From Acinetobacter sp. ANC 4805 (GTDB taxonomy: Bacteria > Pseudomonadota > Gammaproteobacteria > Pseudomonadales > Moraxellaceae): a stretch of DNA of 64,000 nt. Within the stretch, counting starts at the first letter, position 1, and each line of letters begins with the position of its first letter. Under the pieces are notes generated by a model, which worked only from the letters and a program-made list of their open reading frames with translations, was not told where the DNA came from and made no database searches. The translations under genes were made by a program, and so were the position numbers. Location: NCBI RefSeq assembly GCF_022549495.1, contig NZ_JAKZGD010000002.1, forward strand, positions 124,001-188,000, written 5' to 3'. Positions 36,963-46,065 of this stretch are shown one piece after another.

Positions 36963-36968
36963 TATAAT
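36963..36968 (+). promoter_or_regulatory. -10 box of typA
   Basis: A consensus TATAAT lies 31 bp before the typA start codon; the -35 region is weak. Confidence 0.5.
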
Positions 36969-36999
36969 CTGCCCTCAAATTTTAAGCGTATCGAATTCT

Positions 37000-38835
37000 A
37001 TGTCTGATATTAAGAATCTCCGCAATATCGCAATTATTGCGCACGTCGACCACGGTAAAACCACGCTTGTCGATAAATTACTTCAACAATCTGGTGCTTT
37101 GGGTGACCGTGCAGGCGAGATTGAGCGTGTCATGGACTCGAATGCGCTTGAAAGTGAACGTGGTATTACCATTCTTGCAAAAAACACTGCAATCAAATGG
37201 TTAGATGCACGTACAAACACTGAATACCGCATCAACATTGTAGACACCCCGGGACACGCCGACTTCGGTGGTGAAGTTGAACGTGTAATGTCAATGGTTG
37301 ACTGTGTATTGCTTCTTGTGGATTCACAAGAAGGTCCAATGCCACAAACTCGTTTCGTAACGCAAAAAGCGTTTGCGCGTGGGTTGAAGCCAATCGTGAT
37401 TATTAACAAAGTTGATAAGCCAAGTGCACGTTGTGACTGGGTTATTGATCAAGTATTTGATTTATTTGATAACCTTGGTGCAACTGATGAACAATTGGAT
37501 TTCCCAATTGTTTATGCATCTGGTTTACGTGGTGTTGCAGGTCCTTCTCCAGAAGAGCTTGCTGAAGATATGACACCATTGTTCCAAACGATCGTAGATA
37601 TCGTTGAACCACCAGCAGTTGATGTTGATGGTCCATTCCAAATGCAGATTTCATCACTTGACTATAACAGTTTCGTTGGTGTAATCGGTGTTGGTCGTAT
37701 CCAACGTGGTTCAGTAAAATTAAACACACAAGTGACAGTGATTGATAAAGAAGGTAAGACACGTAACGGTCGTATCTTAAAAATCATGGGTTACCACGGT
37801 TTAGAACGTATTGATGTTGAAGAAGCATCTGCAGGCGATATCGTATGTATCACAGGTATTGATGCACTTAACATTTCTGACACAATTTGTGATCCGAAAG
37901 CAGTTGAAGCTTTACCACCATTGTCTGTAGATGAACCTACAGTTTCGATGACATTCCAAGTAAACAACTCACCGTTTGCTGGTAAAGAAGGTAAATTCGT
38001 AACTTCACGTAATATTCGTGAACGTTTAGAGCGTGAGTTGATTCATAACGTAGCATTACGTGTAGAAGATACTGACAGTCCTGACCGTTTCAAAGTTTCT
38101 GGTCGTGGTGAACTTCATCTTTCAGTATTGATTGAAACAATGCGTCGTGAAGGCTTTGAGATGGGTGTTTCTCGTCCACAAGTAATCATGAAAGAAATTG
38201 ATGGTGAGAAGCAAGAACCATACGAAAACGTAACGTTTGATGTTGAAGATCAACATCAAGGTGCTGTAATGGAGCAAATGGGCTTCCGTAAAGGTGAAAT
38301 GACCAATATGGAAGTTGATGGTAAAGGTCGTATGCGTATTGAAGCGACTGTACCATCACGTGGTTTAATTGGATTCCGTTCAGAATTCTTAACCATGACT
38401 TCTGGTACAGGGATCATGACATCAAGCTTCTCGCATTACGGTCCTGCTAAACAAGGTACTGTTGCGAAACGTCAGAACGGTGTGTTGATTTCAATGGTTC
38501 AAGGCGTGTGCTTGGGCTATGCACTGTTCACACTTCAAGACCGTGGTCGTCTATTTGCTAAACCACAGTTAGAAGTTTATGAAGGTATGATTATTGGTAT
38601 TAACTCTCGTTCTGATGACATGACAGTTAACCCAACTAAAGCAAAACAGTTAACTAACGTACGTGCATCAGGTACTGACGAAGCTCTAACTTTAACACCT
38701 GCAATTGAATACACGCTTGAACAAGCACTTGAATTCATTGAAGATGATGAATTAGTTGAAGTAACGCCAAAATCGATCCGTATTCGTAAACGTTATTTGA
38801 CTGAAAACGAACGTAAACGTAATCGCGATAAATAA
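37000..38835 (+). CDS. typA: Ribosome-dependent GTPase TypA/BipA
   Basis: The 611-residue translational GTPase carries G1 AHVDHGKTT, switch [18 protein letters not shown]4 NKVDKP and the C-terminal BipA-specific domain ending in [16 protein letters not shown]. It aids ribosome assembly, especially in the cold. It has its own promoter and a strong terminator. Confidence 0.97.
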   Translation: MSDIKNLRNIAIIAHVDHGKTTLVDKLLQQSGALGDRAGEIERVMDSNALESERGITILAKNTAIKWLDARTNTEYRINIVDTPGHADFGGEVERVMSMVDCVLLLVDSQEGPMPQTRFVTQKAFARGLKPIVIINKVDKPSARCDWVIDQVFDLFDNLGATDEQLDFPIVYASGLRGVAGPSPEELAEDMTPLFQTIVDIVEPPAVDVDGPFQMQISSLDYNSFVGVIGVGRIQRGSVKLNTQVTVIDKEGKTRNGRILKIMGYHGLERIDVEEASAGDIVCITGIDALNISDTICDPKAVEALPPLSVDEPTVSMTFQVNNSPFAGKEGKFVTSRNIRERLERELIHNVALRVEDTDSPDRFKVSGRGELHLSVLIETMRREGFEMGVSRPQVIMKEIDGEKQEPYENVTFDVEDQHQGAVMEQMGFRKGEMTNMEVDGKGRMRIEATVPSRGLIGFRSEFLTMTSGTGIMTSSFSHYGPAKQGTVAKRQNGVLISMVQGVCLGYALFTLQDRGRLFAKPQLEVYEGMIIGINSRSDDMTVNPTKAKQLTNVRASGTDEALTLTPAIEYTLEQALEFIEDDELVEVTPKSIRIRKRYLTENERKRNRDK

Positions 38836-38861
38836 TTTTTCTTTAATGAAAAATAAAAGGA

Positions 38862-38888
38862 CCGCTAAATTTATTTAGCGGTTTTTTT
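38862..38888 (+). terminator. Intrinsic terminator of typA
   Basis: Stem CCGCTAAA / TTTAGCGG with a 4-nt loop is followed by seven T, about 25 nt after the stop. The rest of the gap before mscL is AT-rich with no coding signal. Confidence 0.92.
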
Positions 38889-39095
38889 ATTTTAAGTCTA
38901 AGATTGCATGTCATGAATAGCTGTATCATGCTTAAGTTCATATTTTTGCTAAAATATAATATGTTATTAAAGTGTGAAATAGTTTTCTTTTTTTTAGAAA
39001 AATATTAAATTACTAACATTGTAATAAAGAGCCGCACCTGTGTAATAAAATATGTAAAACGGGCTGCGATCAAGTTCAACTCTGGAGTGTTATAG

Positions 39096-39524
39096 ATGAG
39101 TATTATTCAAGAATTTAAAGAATTCGCCATCAAAGGCAATATGATGGATTTAGCGATTGGTGTCATTATTGGTGGCGCTTTTGGTAAAATTATTGATTCA
39201 TTAGTGAAAGATATCATTATGCCACTGATTACACTAATCACAGGTGGCGGCGTTGATTTCACGCAGAAATTTATTGTTTTGGGGGATAACCCAAATAATT
39301 TACAGTCTTTGGCTGAACTCACCAAAGCAGGTATTAATGTTTTGACCTATGGTAACTTCTTAACGATTCTTATTAACTTTATTATCTTGGCATGGGTTGT
39401 TTTCCTTATGGTTAAAGTGATGAATCGTATGCGTAAACAAGAGGAAGCTGCGCCAGCAGCACCAGCGGCTACACCAGAAGATATTCAATTGTTACGTGAA
39501 ATTCGTGATTCTTTGAAAAAATAA
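39096..39524 (+). CDS. mscL: Large-conductance mechanosensitive channel MscL
   Basis: The 142-residue protein has the MscL layout: an amphipathic N-terminal helix ([15 protein letters not shown]), TM1 [22 protein letters not shown], a periplasmic loop, TM2 and a charged C-terminal helix. It opens under membrane tension to release solutes. GGAG precedes the ATG. Confidence 0.97.
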   Translation: MSIIQEFKEFAIKGNMMDLAIGVIIGGAFGKIIDSLVKDIIMPLITLITGGGVDFTQKFIVLGDNPNNLQSLAELTKAGINVLTYGNFLTILINFIILAWVVFLMVKVMNRMRKQEEAAPAAPAATPEDIQLLREIRDSLKK

Positions 39525-39545
39525 AGTCAAATCACTTTGAACTAA

Positions 39546-39571
39546 AACGGTATTTTGAATACCGTTTTTTT
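39546..39571 (+). terminator. Intrinsic terminator of mscL
   Basis: Stem AACGGTATT / AATACCGTT with a TTG loop is followed by a T-run. Confidence 0.9.
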
Positions 39572-39672
39572 ATTGGAAATAGATAATTCCATATTTGGAA
39601 CGCAAGCTTTTACATGGAAAATTGCATGATTTGACTTTAAAATATTGTGCATATTTGAATGGAACAGCAATC

Positions 39673-40011
39673 ATGAACCAACTATTTGTCTATGGCACAC
39701 TTTGTCCAAATCGAGAAAATGCGCATATTTTGGGTGGAATCGGTGGAGATTGGCAAAAAGCATCGGTACACGGCACAATTCATATTTTAGATTGGGGGCC
39801 TGATCAAGGTTTACCTGCAATTGTTCTAAATGAACAAGATCCTTTGGTTGATGGCTATTTATTTATCACTGAAAAATTAGAACAAAACTGGCAAATGTTA
39901 GATGACTTTGAGGGATTTCAATACAAACGTATTTCTGTTGAAGTTATTTTAGAGTCTGGTGAAAAAACAGATGCATGGACTTATGTGATGAAGCCACAGG
40001 AATCAAAATGA
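39673..40011 (+). CDS. Gamma-glutamylcyclotransferase-like protein (YtfP/GGCT fold)
   Basis: The 112-residue protein has the GGCT signature FVYGTLCPNRENAHIL and the conserved catalytic Glu in DDFEGFQY. The start is set at the ATG at 39673 because it places MNQLFVYGTL at the usual N-terminus; an ORF from 39595 overlaps the mscL terminator zone. Members form 5-oxoproline from gamma-glutamyl compounds, but many YtfP-like proteins are uncharacterised. Confidence 0.85.
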   Translation: MNQLFVYGTLCPNRENAHILGGIGGDWQKASVHGTIHILDWGPDQGLPAIVLNEQDPLVDGYLFITEKLEQNWQMLDDFEGFQYKRISVEVILESGEKTDAWTYVMKPQESK

Positions 40012-40054
40012 TTGGGGTGAGATGAATGAGCTTAAACATCTTTAAGCTCAAATC

Positions 40055-40345
40055 TTATCTTAAGCTATTCATACGGAATTTAACTTCAAGTAAATGAAAA
40101 CCGAATTGGCTTTTGATCGGGCCATGTAAAACACGTTCTGCCGCAGTAAAAACCAGTTTGTCAATGACAGGGACAAGTTGTCCTTTTTTTACTTCACCTA
40201 GCTCACCACCACGTTTGGCTGAGTTACAAGTTGAATACTGTTTGGCAATTTTGGCAAAATCTGCACCAGACTGAATCCGTTTTTTTAACTGTTCTGCTAA
40301 ATCTTTATCTTTCACTAAAATATGTCGAACAATTGCAGTTTGCAT
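40055..40345 (-). CDS. ppiC: Peptidyl-prolyl cis-trans isomerase, parvulin type (PpiC)
   Basis: The 96-residue protein is a single parvulin domain (ARHILVK-like start, IRSGADFAKIAKQYSTCNSAKRGGELG, and GPIKSQFGFHLLEV), close in length to E. coli PpiC (93). It speeds prolyl isomerisation in the cytoplasm. GAAGGAAAG precedes the ATG at 40345. mutM lies just upstream on the same strand. Confidence 0.93.
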   Translation of the reverse strand: MQTAIVRHILVKDKDLAEQLKKRIQSGADFAKIAKQYSTCNSAKRGGELGEVKKGQLVPVIDKLVFTAAERVLHGPIKSQFGFHLLEVKFRMNSLR

Positions 40346-40378
40346 GATGTTGCTTTCCTTCAATAGATTTGAATTCGT

Positions 40379-41200
40379 CTAAGCTTTATTTAACTTTAAG
40401 GGTTGGCATTGTGGGCAGAACACACTGGCACGTTGACCTAACTTCAAGTTCTCTAATGTGGTTTCACAGTTGACACACATTTCTCCAGCACGACCATATG
40501 CTAAAAGTGTTTGTTGGAAATAACCATTTTCACCCATTGCATTGCTATAGTCACGTAAAGTCGAGCCGCCTAATTCAATGGCTTGTTTTAAAATACGTTT
40601 CACTTCAATAACTAATTTTTCAACTTGAATTTTAGATAAAGTTGAAGCAGGTTGTGCAGGGTGGACACCAATATTGAATAAGCTTTCAGTTGCATAAATA
40701 TTGCCCACACCAACTACGACATGATTATCCATTAAAGCAATTTTGATGCCGACATTTTTCTTATTCAATTTGTCTAAGAGATAGCTCGCATTAAAATCTG
40801 CACTGAGTGGCTCAGGGCCGAGCGTATCAATTAGTTTGCTTTGACTCTGTTGATCTAGCCATAAAATACATCCAAAGCGACGTGGATCATGATAACGGAG
40901 TTGTTGATCTTCGAAGTCGATGATGAGGTGATCATGTTTTTTGAGTTCATCATCGGGTTGGCATAGGCGAAAACTACCAGACATACCTAAATGCCAAAGC
41001 ATGTGGTCTTGCTCAAATTCTGCCAAAATATATTTAGAGCGACGTTTAAGTTCAGTTAAACGTTGCCCGACCAGTTTTTCAAGATCATTGGGAATTGGCC
41101 AACGTAGGCTTGCATTCCGTACTTTCACTGCTTGAACGCGTTGTTGTAAAAGAGGAAATAAACTGGTTTTCGTGGTTTCAACTTCAGGAAGTTCGGGCAT
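40379..41200 (-). CDS. mutM: Formamidopyrimidine-DNA glycosylase MutM (Fpg)
   Basis: The 273-residue repair enzyme removes 8-oxoguanine and ring-opened purines and nicks the DNA. The N-terminal PELPEVET includes the catalytic Pro2 and Glu3; the C-terminal zinc finger is CVNCETT...CPQCQ. GNIYATESLFNIGVHPAQPA is the helix-two-turn-helix region. It is likely co-transcribed with ppiC, 33 bp downstream. Confidence 0.97.
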   Translation of the reverse strand: MPELPEVETTKTSLFPLLQQRVQAVKVRNASLRWPIPNDLEKLVGQRLTELKRRSKYILAEFEQDHMLWHLGMSGSFRLCQPDDELKKHDHLIIDFEDQQLRYHDPRRFGCILWLDQQSQSKLIDTLGPEPLSADFNASYLLDKLNKKNVGIKIALMDNHVVVGVGNIYATESLFNIGVHPAQPASTLSKIQVEKLVIEVKRILKQAIELGGSTLRDYSNAMGENGYFQQTLLAYGRAGEMCVNCETTLENLKLGQRASVFCPQCQPLKLNKA

Positions 41201-41410
41201 CGCGTGAGCTCAAGTTGTTTCAACGACAATACAATGAGGGTAAATTTCTAACTTGCAATGATGAAGGTGTTTAATTTTATTTACAAATTATGATTAAGTA
41301 TCATTTTGGTTTTTTTAGCTAAGGTTAAATATGTAATCAGATTATAAAATAAGAAAACATGTACGTTAAGAAAAACGAGCTCCTCAAATTTTGTGAAATA
41401 AGGAATTTTC

Positions 41411-43540
41411 ATGTTTTCACCCAAAATTAACCTTTTGTACGGTTGTATTGTAATCAGTATGGGATTGAGTAATTCCTTTGTTTGGGCTGCTGAATCTAAT
41501 GTAGAACAAGCAATACAGCTGCCAACGATAAAAGTTGAAGCCACTCGCACTGATACGACATCTATGGAAACACCTGCATCAATTTTTAGGATAGATATGC
41601 CTAAAAATGATCAATCAGCACAGGTCAATTTAACTGAAGTAGTTAAAGGCATTCCAAGTGTTCAATTGCGTAATCGAGAAAATTACGCTCAAGATTTACA
41701 GCTGTCTATGCGTGGTTTTGGTGCGCGTTCCACTTTTGGTGTTCGAGGTATTCGTTTATATACGGATGGTATTCCTGCAACTATGCCTGATGGTCAGGGA
41801 CAAACTTCGAATATTGATTTAAGCAGTCTGAGTCATCTTGAAGTATTAACAGGTCCATTCTCTTCTTTATATGGTAACTCATCGGGTGGAGTTGTATTAG
41901 CAACGACAAAAGAAGGGCAAGGCAAAGACTCGATTGAAATGAGTTATGCAGGCGGTAGCCATAATAAAAATCGTGCAGGTTTGGTTTTACAAGGTGGTGC
42001 GAAAAATCAAAATGAACCAAGCTATATCATCAGCTCATCTTATTTTGATACCGATGGCTATCGTGACCACAGTAGTGCGGAAAAAGTATTAAATAATGCA
42101 AAACTTACGTGGAATTTGGATGATGGCAGCAAAATTAATTGGGTCACTAACTATGTCAAGATTCATGCGGATGATCCACAAGGGCTAAATAGAACACAGT
42201 GGCAGCAAAATCCACGTCAAGTGAACGATGCGAATAATGTATATAACGTTCGTAAAGATATTGAACAAACTCAAACGGGTGTGACTTGGTCTAAGCCGAT
42301 AAATGATCAGCATGAGTTGTATGCAATGGCTTATTTTGGCAATCGTCAGGTGACTCAATATCAATCTATCCCTCAATCAGCTCAGGTCAACCCAAATCAT
42401 GCGGGTGGGGTGATCGATTTTGAACGTAATTATTATGGCGTTGATTTCCGATGGACAGGAAAAGAACTGTTGCCGAATACGACATTCAGTGCAGGGCTTG
42501 CAGTTGATACGATGGATGAGGATCGTAAAGGTTATGAAAACTTTAATTTAGTCAACGGGAAGCCATCTTATGGGCTAAAAGGGGCATTGCGTCGCGATGA
42601 AAACAATACCCTGTGGAATGTTGATCCATATTTACAAGCTTCATGGCAGTTTTTACCTACGTGGCGTTTAGATAGTGGCGTTCGTTATAGCAATGTACAC
42701 TACAAATCTAAAGATCACTATTTGAGCAATGGTAATAACAGTGATAAAACGGACTACAATAAAGTCTTGCCATCAGCAGCTTTAAGTTGGCAAATTTTAC
42801 CTGAGCTATTGGCTTATACCAGTTATGCCAAAGGCTTTGAAACACCAACATTTACAGAGATGGCTTACAATGCTGACTCGAAAATTACAGGTTTTAACTT
42901 TGGCTTGAAGCCATCACAAAGCGATAATTATGAAATTGGTTTAAAATCCCAAAATCAGTTAGGTAATTTTACTCTCGCTGTTTTTCAGAGCAGTACCAAA
43001 GATGATATTGTGTCTGCTGGAACTTCTAATGGACGTTCGACTTTCCGAAATGCGGATAAGACCTTACGTAAAGGTATTGAATTTGCTTGGAATAAGAAAC
43101 TCTGGAAAGACCTAGAGATGAATACAAGTTATGGTTATCTAGATGCTAAATTTGATGCTGCTATTCCTGCTGTTGGGACAGTAAAAGCTGTTCAAAATGG
43201 CAATGCAATTCCTGGTATTGCAAAGAACCAAGCTTTTCTTGGCTTAGCGTGGAAACCTGAACAAGGGTTCTATGCTGGTGTTGATGCACAGTATATGGAT
43301 AAGGTCTACGTTGATGATATCAATAGTGATACTGCCGCAAGCTATACGGTGGCTTCAGCTTATACTGGATATGCATGGAAATATGCAGATTGGGGCCTTA
43401 ACAGTTTTGCGCGTATTGATAATTTATTTGATAAGAACTATGCAGGCTCTGTGATTGTAAATGATAGCAATAGTCGGTTCTTTGAACCTGCGGATGGGCG
43501 TAATTGGAGTGCTGGGATTAAATTAACCAAGCAATTTTAA
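41411..43540 (+). CDS. TonB-dependent outer membrane receptor, YncD/PqqU-like
   Basis: The 709-residue protein has a signal peptide (cleavage after WAA), a plug domain and a 22-stranded barrel ending in aromatic Phe. Its plug (NRENYAQDLQLSMRGFGAR, GIRLYTDGIPATMPDGQG), its barrel segments (YQSIPQSAQVNPNHAGGVI, LRRDENNTLWNVDPYLQ) and its C-terminus (NLFDKNYAGSVIVNDSNSRFFEPADGRNW) closely resemble what I know of E. coli YncD, now assigned as PqqU, a receptor for pyrroloquinoline quinone. That would feed the PQQ-dependent Gcd encoded upstream in this window. A GGAA site precedes the ATG. The ligand is inferred from that resemblance. Confidence 0.85.
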   Translation: MFSPKINLLYGCIVISMGLSNSFVWAAESNVEQAIQLPTIKVEATRTDTTSMETPASIFRIDMPKNDQSAQVNLTEVVKGIPSVQLRNRENYAQDLQLSMRGFGARSTFGVRGIRLYTDGIPATMPDGQGQTSNIDLSSLSHLEVLTGPFSSLYGNSSGGVVLATTKEGQGKDSIEMSYAGGSHNKNRAGLVLQGGAKNQNEPSYIISSSYFDTDGYRDHSSAEKVLNNAKLTWNLDDGSKINWVTNYVKIHADDPQGLNRTQWQQNPRQVNDANNVYNVRKDIEQTQTGVTWSKPINDQHELYAMAYFGNRQVTQYQSIPQSAQVNPNHAGGVIDFERNYYGVDFRWTGKELLPNTTFSAGLAVDTMDEDRKGYENFNLVNGKPSYGLKGALRRDENNTLWNVDPYLQASWQFLPTWRLDSGVRYSNVHYKSKDHYLSNGNNSDKTDYNKVLPSAALSWQILPELLAYTSYAKGFETPTFTEMAYNADSKITGFNFGLKPSQSDNYEIGLKSQNQLGNFTLAVFQSSTKDDIVSAGTSNGRSTFRNADKTLRKGIEFAWNKKLWKDLEMNTSYGYLDAKFDAAIPAVGTVKAVQNGNAIPGIAKNQAFLGLAWKPEQGFYAGVDAQYMDKVYVDDINSDTAASYTVASAYTGYAWKYADWGLNSFARIDNLFDKNYAGSVIVNDSNSRFFEPADGRNWSAGIKLTKQF

Positions 43541-43548
43541 AGAAACGA

Positions 43549-43579
43549 AAGCAGCACTTTAAAAGATAAAGTGCTGCTT
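43549..43579. terminator. Bidirectional terminator after the TonB receptor gene
   Basis: A 12-bp stem AAGCAGCACTTT / AAAGTGCTGCTT followed by T-rich sequence lies between convergent genes. Confidence 0.8.
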
Positions 43580-43585
43580 CTTCTT

Positions 43586-44392
43586 TTATTTTTTAGTTGG
43601 TTTTGCCAAAGCTGCTTTTTGGGCAGCAATTGCTTCTTCAACTTTAGCTAAGGATTCTTTGGCGTTTGGATAGTTTGCTGCGGCTAGGCGAGTAAAAATA
43701 TTCTTTGCTTGCTCTAAATCTTGGTCAACGATACCACCATTAGCAAGCATATTTGCTAAAACCATGAGTGATGGTGCATAACCTTTTTTAGCTAACTCTT
43801 TAATATTATCAATAGCTTGTTCTTGCATAATTGGATTTTTATTTTTTATGCCAAGGCTAAGATCATAGATTGTTTTTAAATGCTTCGCCGGATAATAATC
43901 TTTTCGAAGTAACGGAAGTAATTTCTGAACAGCGATTTGATCATATTCGGGCTTACCCTGTTCAAATAATATTTTTGCAGTTTCAACAATTGCTTCTTCA
44001 GAGCCTTGATTTGATGCTTTGTCTAAATACTCTTTATATTTTTGCGTATTCTTAGTTATACCGAGATGACCGAGATGATAAGCTTGAGCCAAAGTATAAC
44101 TCGCTTTAGCAAAACCTTTATTGGATGCGTCTTGATAATATTGAATTGCTTTTTTCTCGTCTTTTACTGTCCCTTGCCCAACTTGAGTCATATAACCTAG
44201 GTTATAAATTGCCTGTGCATTACCTGATTCAGCAAGGCGTTGCATTTCTTGAAAAGCAGCAGGGTAGTTTTTTGCTTCGTAGAGTTGAGTTGCTTTTGCA
44301 AACGCATCTGGCTTTGCTGTTGTTTTATTATCTGCGGCAAATATTGAATGACTTGTAGCAAGAATTAGACTGGCGATGAGCAATTTTTTCAT
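43586..44392 (-). CDS. Exported Sel1-repeat protein
   Basis: The 268-residue protein begins with a signal peptide (MKKLLIASLILATSHSIFAA, cleavage after FAA) and contains tandem Sel1/TPR-like repeats such as AESGNAQAIYNLGYMTQVGQGT and GYAPSLMVLANMLANGG. Sel1 proteins act as protein-binding scaffolds. The ATG at 44392 follows AAAGGA; an upstream ATG at 44425 would bury the signal. The periplasm is the likely location. No partner is known here. Confidence 0.87.
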   Translation of the reverse strand: MKKLLIASLILATSHSIFAADNKTTAKPDAFAKATQLYEAKNYPAAFQEMQRLAESGNAQAIYNLGYMTQVGQGTVKDEKKAIQYYQDASNKGFAKASYTLAQAYHLGHLGITKNTQKYKEYLDKASNQGSEEAIVETAKILFEQGKPEYDQIAVQKLLPLLRKDYYPAKHLKTIYDLSLGIKNKNPIMQEQAIDNIKELAKKGYAPSLMVLANMLANGGIVDQDLEQAKNIFTRLAAANYPNAKESLAKVEEAIAAQKAALAKPTKK

Positions 44393-44572
44393 CTGAATTT
44401 TTCCTTTGGTGTAGACCTGCTTCAATCCATTGTGTCGCAGTATTTAACAGCATAATCATAAAAGTTTGGTGAAAAATGTAAATAACGAGTTTGTATAAAT
44501 CTTGCTTAAATACAAGGTTGATACTTAACGTTTATGCAAAATAAAGCATTTTAAATCAGTCTATTATCTCAC

Positions 44573-44606
44573 GGATGGTTTGAGTGATGAAAATCACAAA
44601 CCATCC
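44573..44606 (-). terminator. Stem-loop downstream of the dsbC-like gene
   Basis: GGATGGTTTG and CAAACCATCC form a 10-bp stem with an inner GTGAT/ATCAC pair, just after the stop of the minus-strand gene at 44619. No long U-tract, so it is a moderate call. Confidence 0.55.
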
Positions 44607-44618
44607 ATTTATTATCCA

Positions 44619-45350
44619 TTATTTTTTCGTATGTGCTTCTTTTAGAAATTGCTCCATTTGCTGAGCATTTTGTGGTAGCCCAGAGAGTCGTATACCATTT
44701 TCTAAGAACATGGTTGGCGTTCCGCTAATCTGTAAATTTTGTCCTAGTGTGAGGTTTTTCTGCACAGGCGTTTCACATGTTCCTGAGTTTTGAGCTAATT
44801 TACGGCGCAGCATATAATCTTCCCATGCATTATATTGGTTTTTAGCACACCAAATTTTATTTGCTGCAACTTCAGCTTGTGGATGAAGTTTTTTGAGTGG
44901 GAATAAAAAAATGTAGACAGTGACGTTGTCGATAGAAGGCATGTATTGTTCAAGTTTTTGACAATAAGGACAATCTGGGTCGGTAAAAACGTATAACGTA
45001 CGTTCACCTTTGCCTTTTACGTGTTTGATTGCCTGATCGAGAGGGAGTTGTTTGACATCAATTTTATTGAGTTCAGCAATACGGTCTTCAGTCAGATTTT
45101 TTTGATTTTTTACATCAAGTAAATTGCCAAACAAAAGGTATTTTGCATTTTCATCAGTATAGATAATTTTGCCCCCCACATAGACTTCATAAATTCCTGC
45201 TAAAGGAGATTGGCTTACGGAAGTTACGGGAATATCTGGATAATTTTGTTTGAAATTTTGTTCTAGTGTTTTGCCATCAGCATGAACTGTTTGTAAATTT
45301 AAAAGACCGAGCATTAACGCAGATAGCCAAGTTTTGATCATTATTTTCAT
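44619..45350 (-). CDS. dsbC: Thiol:disulfide interchange protein DsbC-like
   Basis: The 243-residue periplasmic protein has a signal peptide (cleavage after HADG region), an N-terminal DsbC dimerisation domain, and a thioredoxin domain with the CPYC active site at residues 127-130 (TDPDCPYCQKLEQ) and the cis-Pro motif SGTPTMF. DsbC reshuffles wrong disulfides. A second in-frame ATG at 45341 is a possible start. Confidence 0.92.
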   Translation of the reverse strand: MKIMIKTWLSALMLGLLNLQTVHADGKTLEQNFKQNYPDIPVTSVSQSPLAGIYEVYVGGKIIYTDENAKYLLFGNLLDVKNQKNLTEDRIAELNKIDVKQLPLDQAIKHVKGKGERTLYVFTDPDCPYCQKLEQYMPSIDNVTVYIFLFPLKKLHPQAEVAANKIWCAKNQYNAWEDYMLRRKLAQNSGTCETPVQKNLTLGQNLQISGTPTMFLENGIRLSGLPQNAQQMEQFLKEAHTKK

Positions 45351-45417
45351 TTGAGAGAAATATTGTTGAGAATAGTCGAACAATACCCCTCATTTGCATT
45401 TTCGACAAGAACTTGAA

Positions 45418-45744
45418 TTAAACTTTTAAATAGGGTTGCATGGCCAATTGAAGTAACTCGATCAGTTCGTCATCCATATATTGATAATCATCAGGAATAT
45501 CGAGTACAAATATTTTTTTATGCATGAGTTGCTTGGAGAATTTTTCTTTGATTTGTTGCTTGTGTCGATTTTCCATTACAAAAATTTGCTCAGCCCACGC
45601 AATGTCTTTTAATGAAATTGTATGTTTAGCATGACGACTTGTACCAGCTGAGCGGGTATGAAGACCATACCCTTGAGCGAAAATACGTTCGGCTGTAGGA
45701 CTGCGCCATTGATTGCGACTGCAAATGAAAAGAGTGTTCAGTAT
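45418..45744 (-). CDS. Low-molecular-weight protein tyrosine phosphatase-like protein
   Basis: The conserved core starts LNTLFICSRNQWRSPTAERIFAQ, with the phosphatase loop C-x5-R (CSRNQWRS), and ends in DIPDDYQYMDDELIELLQ, the family's DxPD acid motif. The usual start of this family would lie at position 45744, where the codon is ATA (before CTG), not ATG. An in-frame ORF upstream reaches only to a TTG at 45810 after a stop. The true start is therefore uncertain, perhaps ATA/CTG or mutated. It is otherwise intact. The upstream decayed ORF ends 1 nt away. Confidence 0.7.
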   Translation of the reverse strand: MLNTLFICSRNQWRSPTAERIFAQGYGLHTRSAGTSRHAKHTISLKDIAWAEQIFVMENRHKQQIKEKFSKQLMHKKIFVLDIPDDYQYMDDELIELLQLAMQPYLKV

Positions 45745-45745
45745 G

Positions 45746-45976
45746 TTAAATCCAAGAGTTGAAATGAGCTTCACGTAAATATTTTGCTTTGGAAATTCGA
45801 GGATATTCAATTCTTAATTGTCTGGCACGTGCAAGCTTATCTTGTCGTGTATACAGATATTTCTATTGTTTAGGAGGTTTTCAACAGAGAGAACTATGCC
45901 TACAGTCTCGACCACGAAATAGAAATTTTTGTTTACGTCGCTATGCTCGATTACGTTGTTGTGATAAATCATCCAT
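45746..45976 (-). pseudogene. Possible decayed small gene upstream of the phosphatase
   Basis: A 77-codon frame begins MDDLSQQRNRA and ends in AHFNSWI-stop, with three in-frame stops (TAG, TGA, TAG) inside. The codons elsewhere (CGT, AAA, GAA, TTA) look Acinetobacter-like, and segments such as KYLYTRQDKLARARQLRIEY read like protein. Its stop codon is 1 nt before the expected start of the phosphatase, as in an operon. I do not recognise the family. The call rests on codon pattern and position only. Confidence 0.3.
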
Positions 45977-46037
45977 ATTAAAAAACTCATGAGTTGATCG
46001 GGTTCAGCAGCCGCGATAACACATGAGTTTTTAATAT
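45975..46037. repeat. Long imperfect palindrome
   Basis: Outer arms ATATTAAAAAACTCATG (45975-45991) and CATGAGTTTTTAATAT (46022-46037) pair with one bulge, and the inside (GTTGATCG / CGATAAC) continues the pairing. It may be a bidirectional terminator, since A and T runs lie at the ends, or a small mobile-element remnant. Confidence 0.6.
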
Positions 46038-46065
46038 AAAATCAAAGCCTGATTTTTACAAGTAT

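Noticed and set aside
41284..41304. Possible Fur box (ATGAT-taagt-ATCAT) upstream of the TonB receptor
   Set aside because: Only a 5-bp dyad, poor match to the 19-bp Fur consensus, and the likely ligand is PQQ rather than iron.
45789..45992. 67-residue Cys/Arg-rich plus-strand frame
   Set aside because: It is the antisense shadow of the decayed minus-strand frame, has no ribosome site, and its composition is unnatural.
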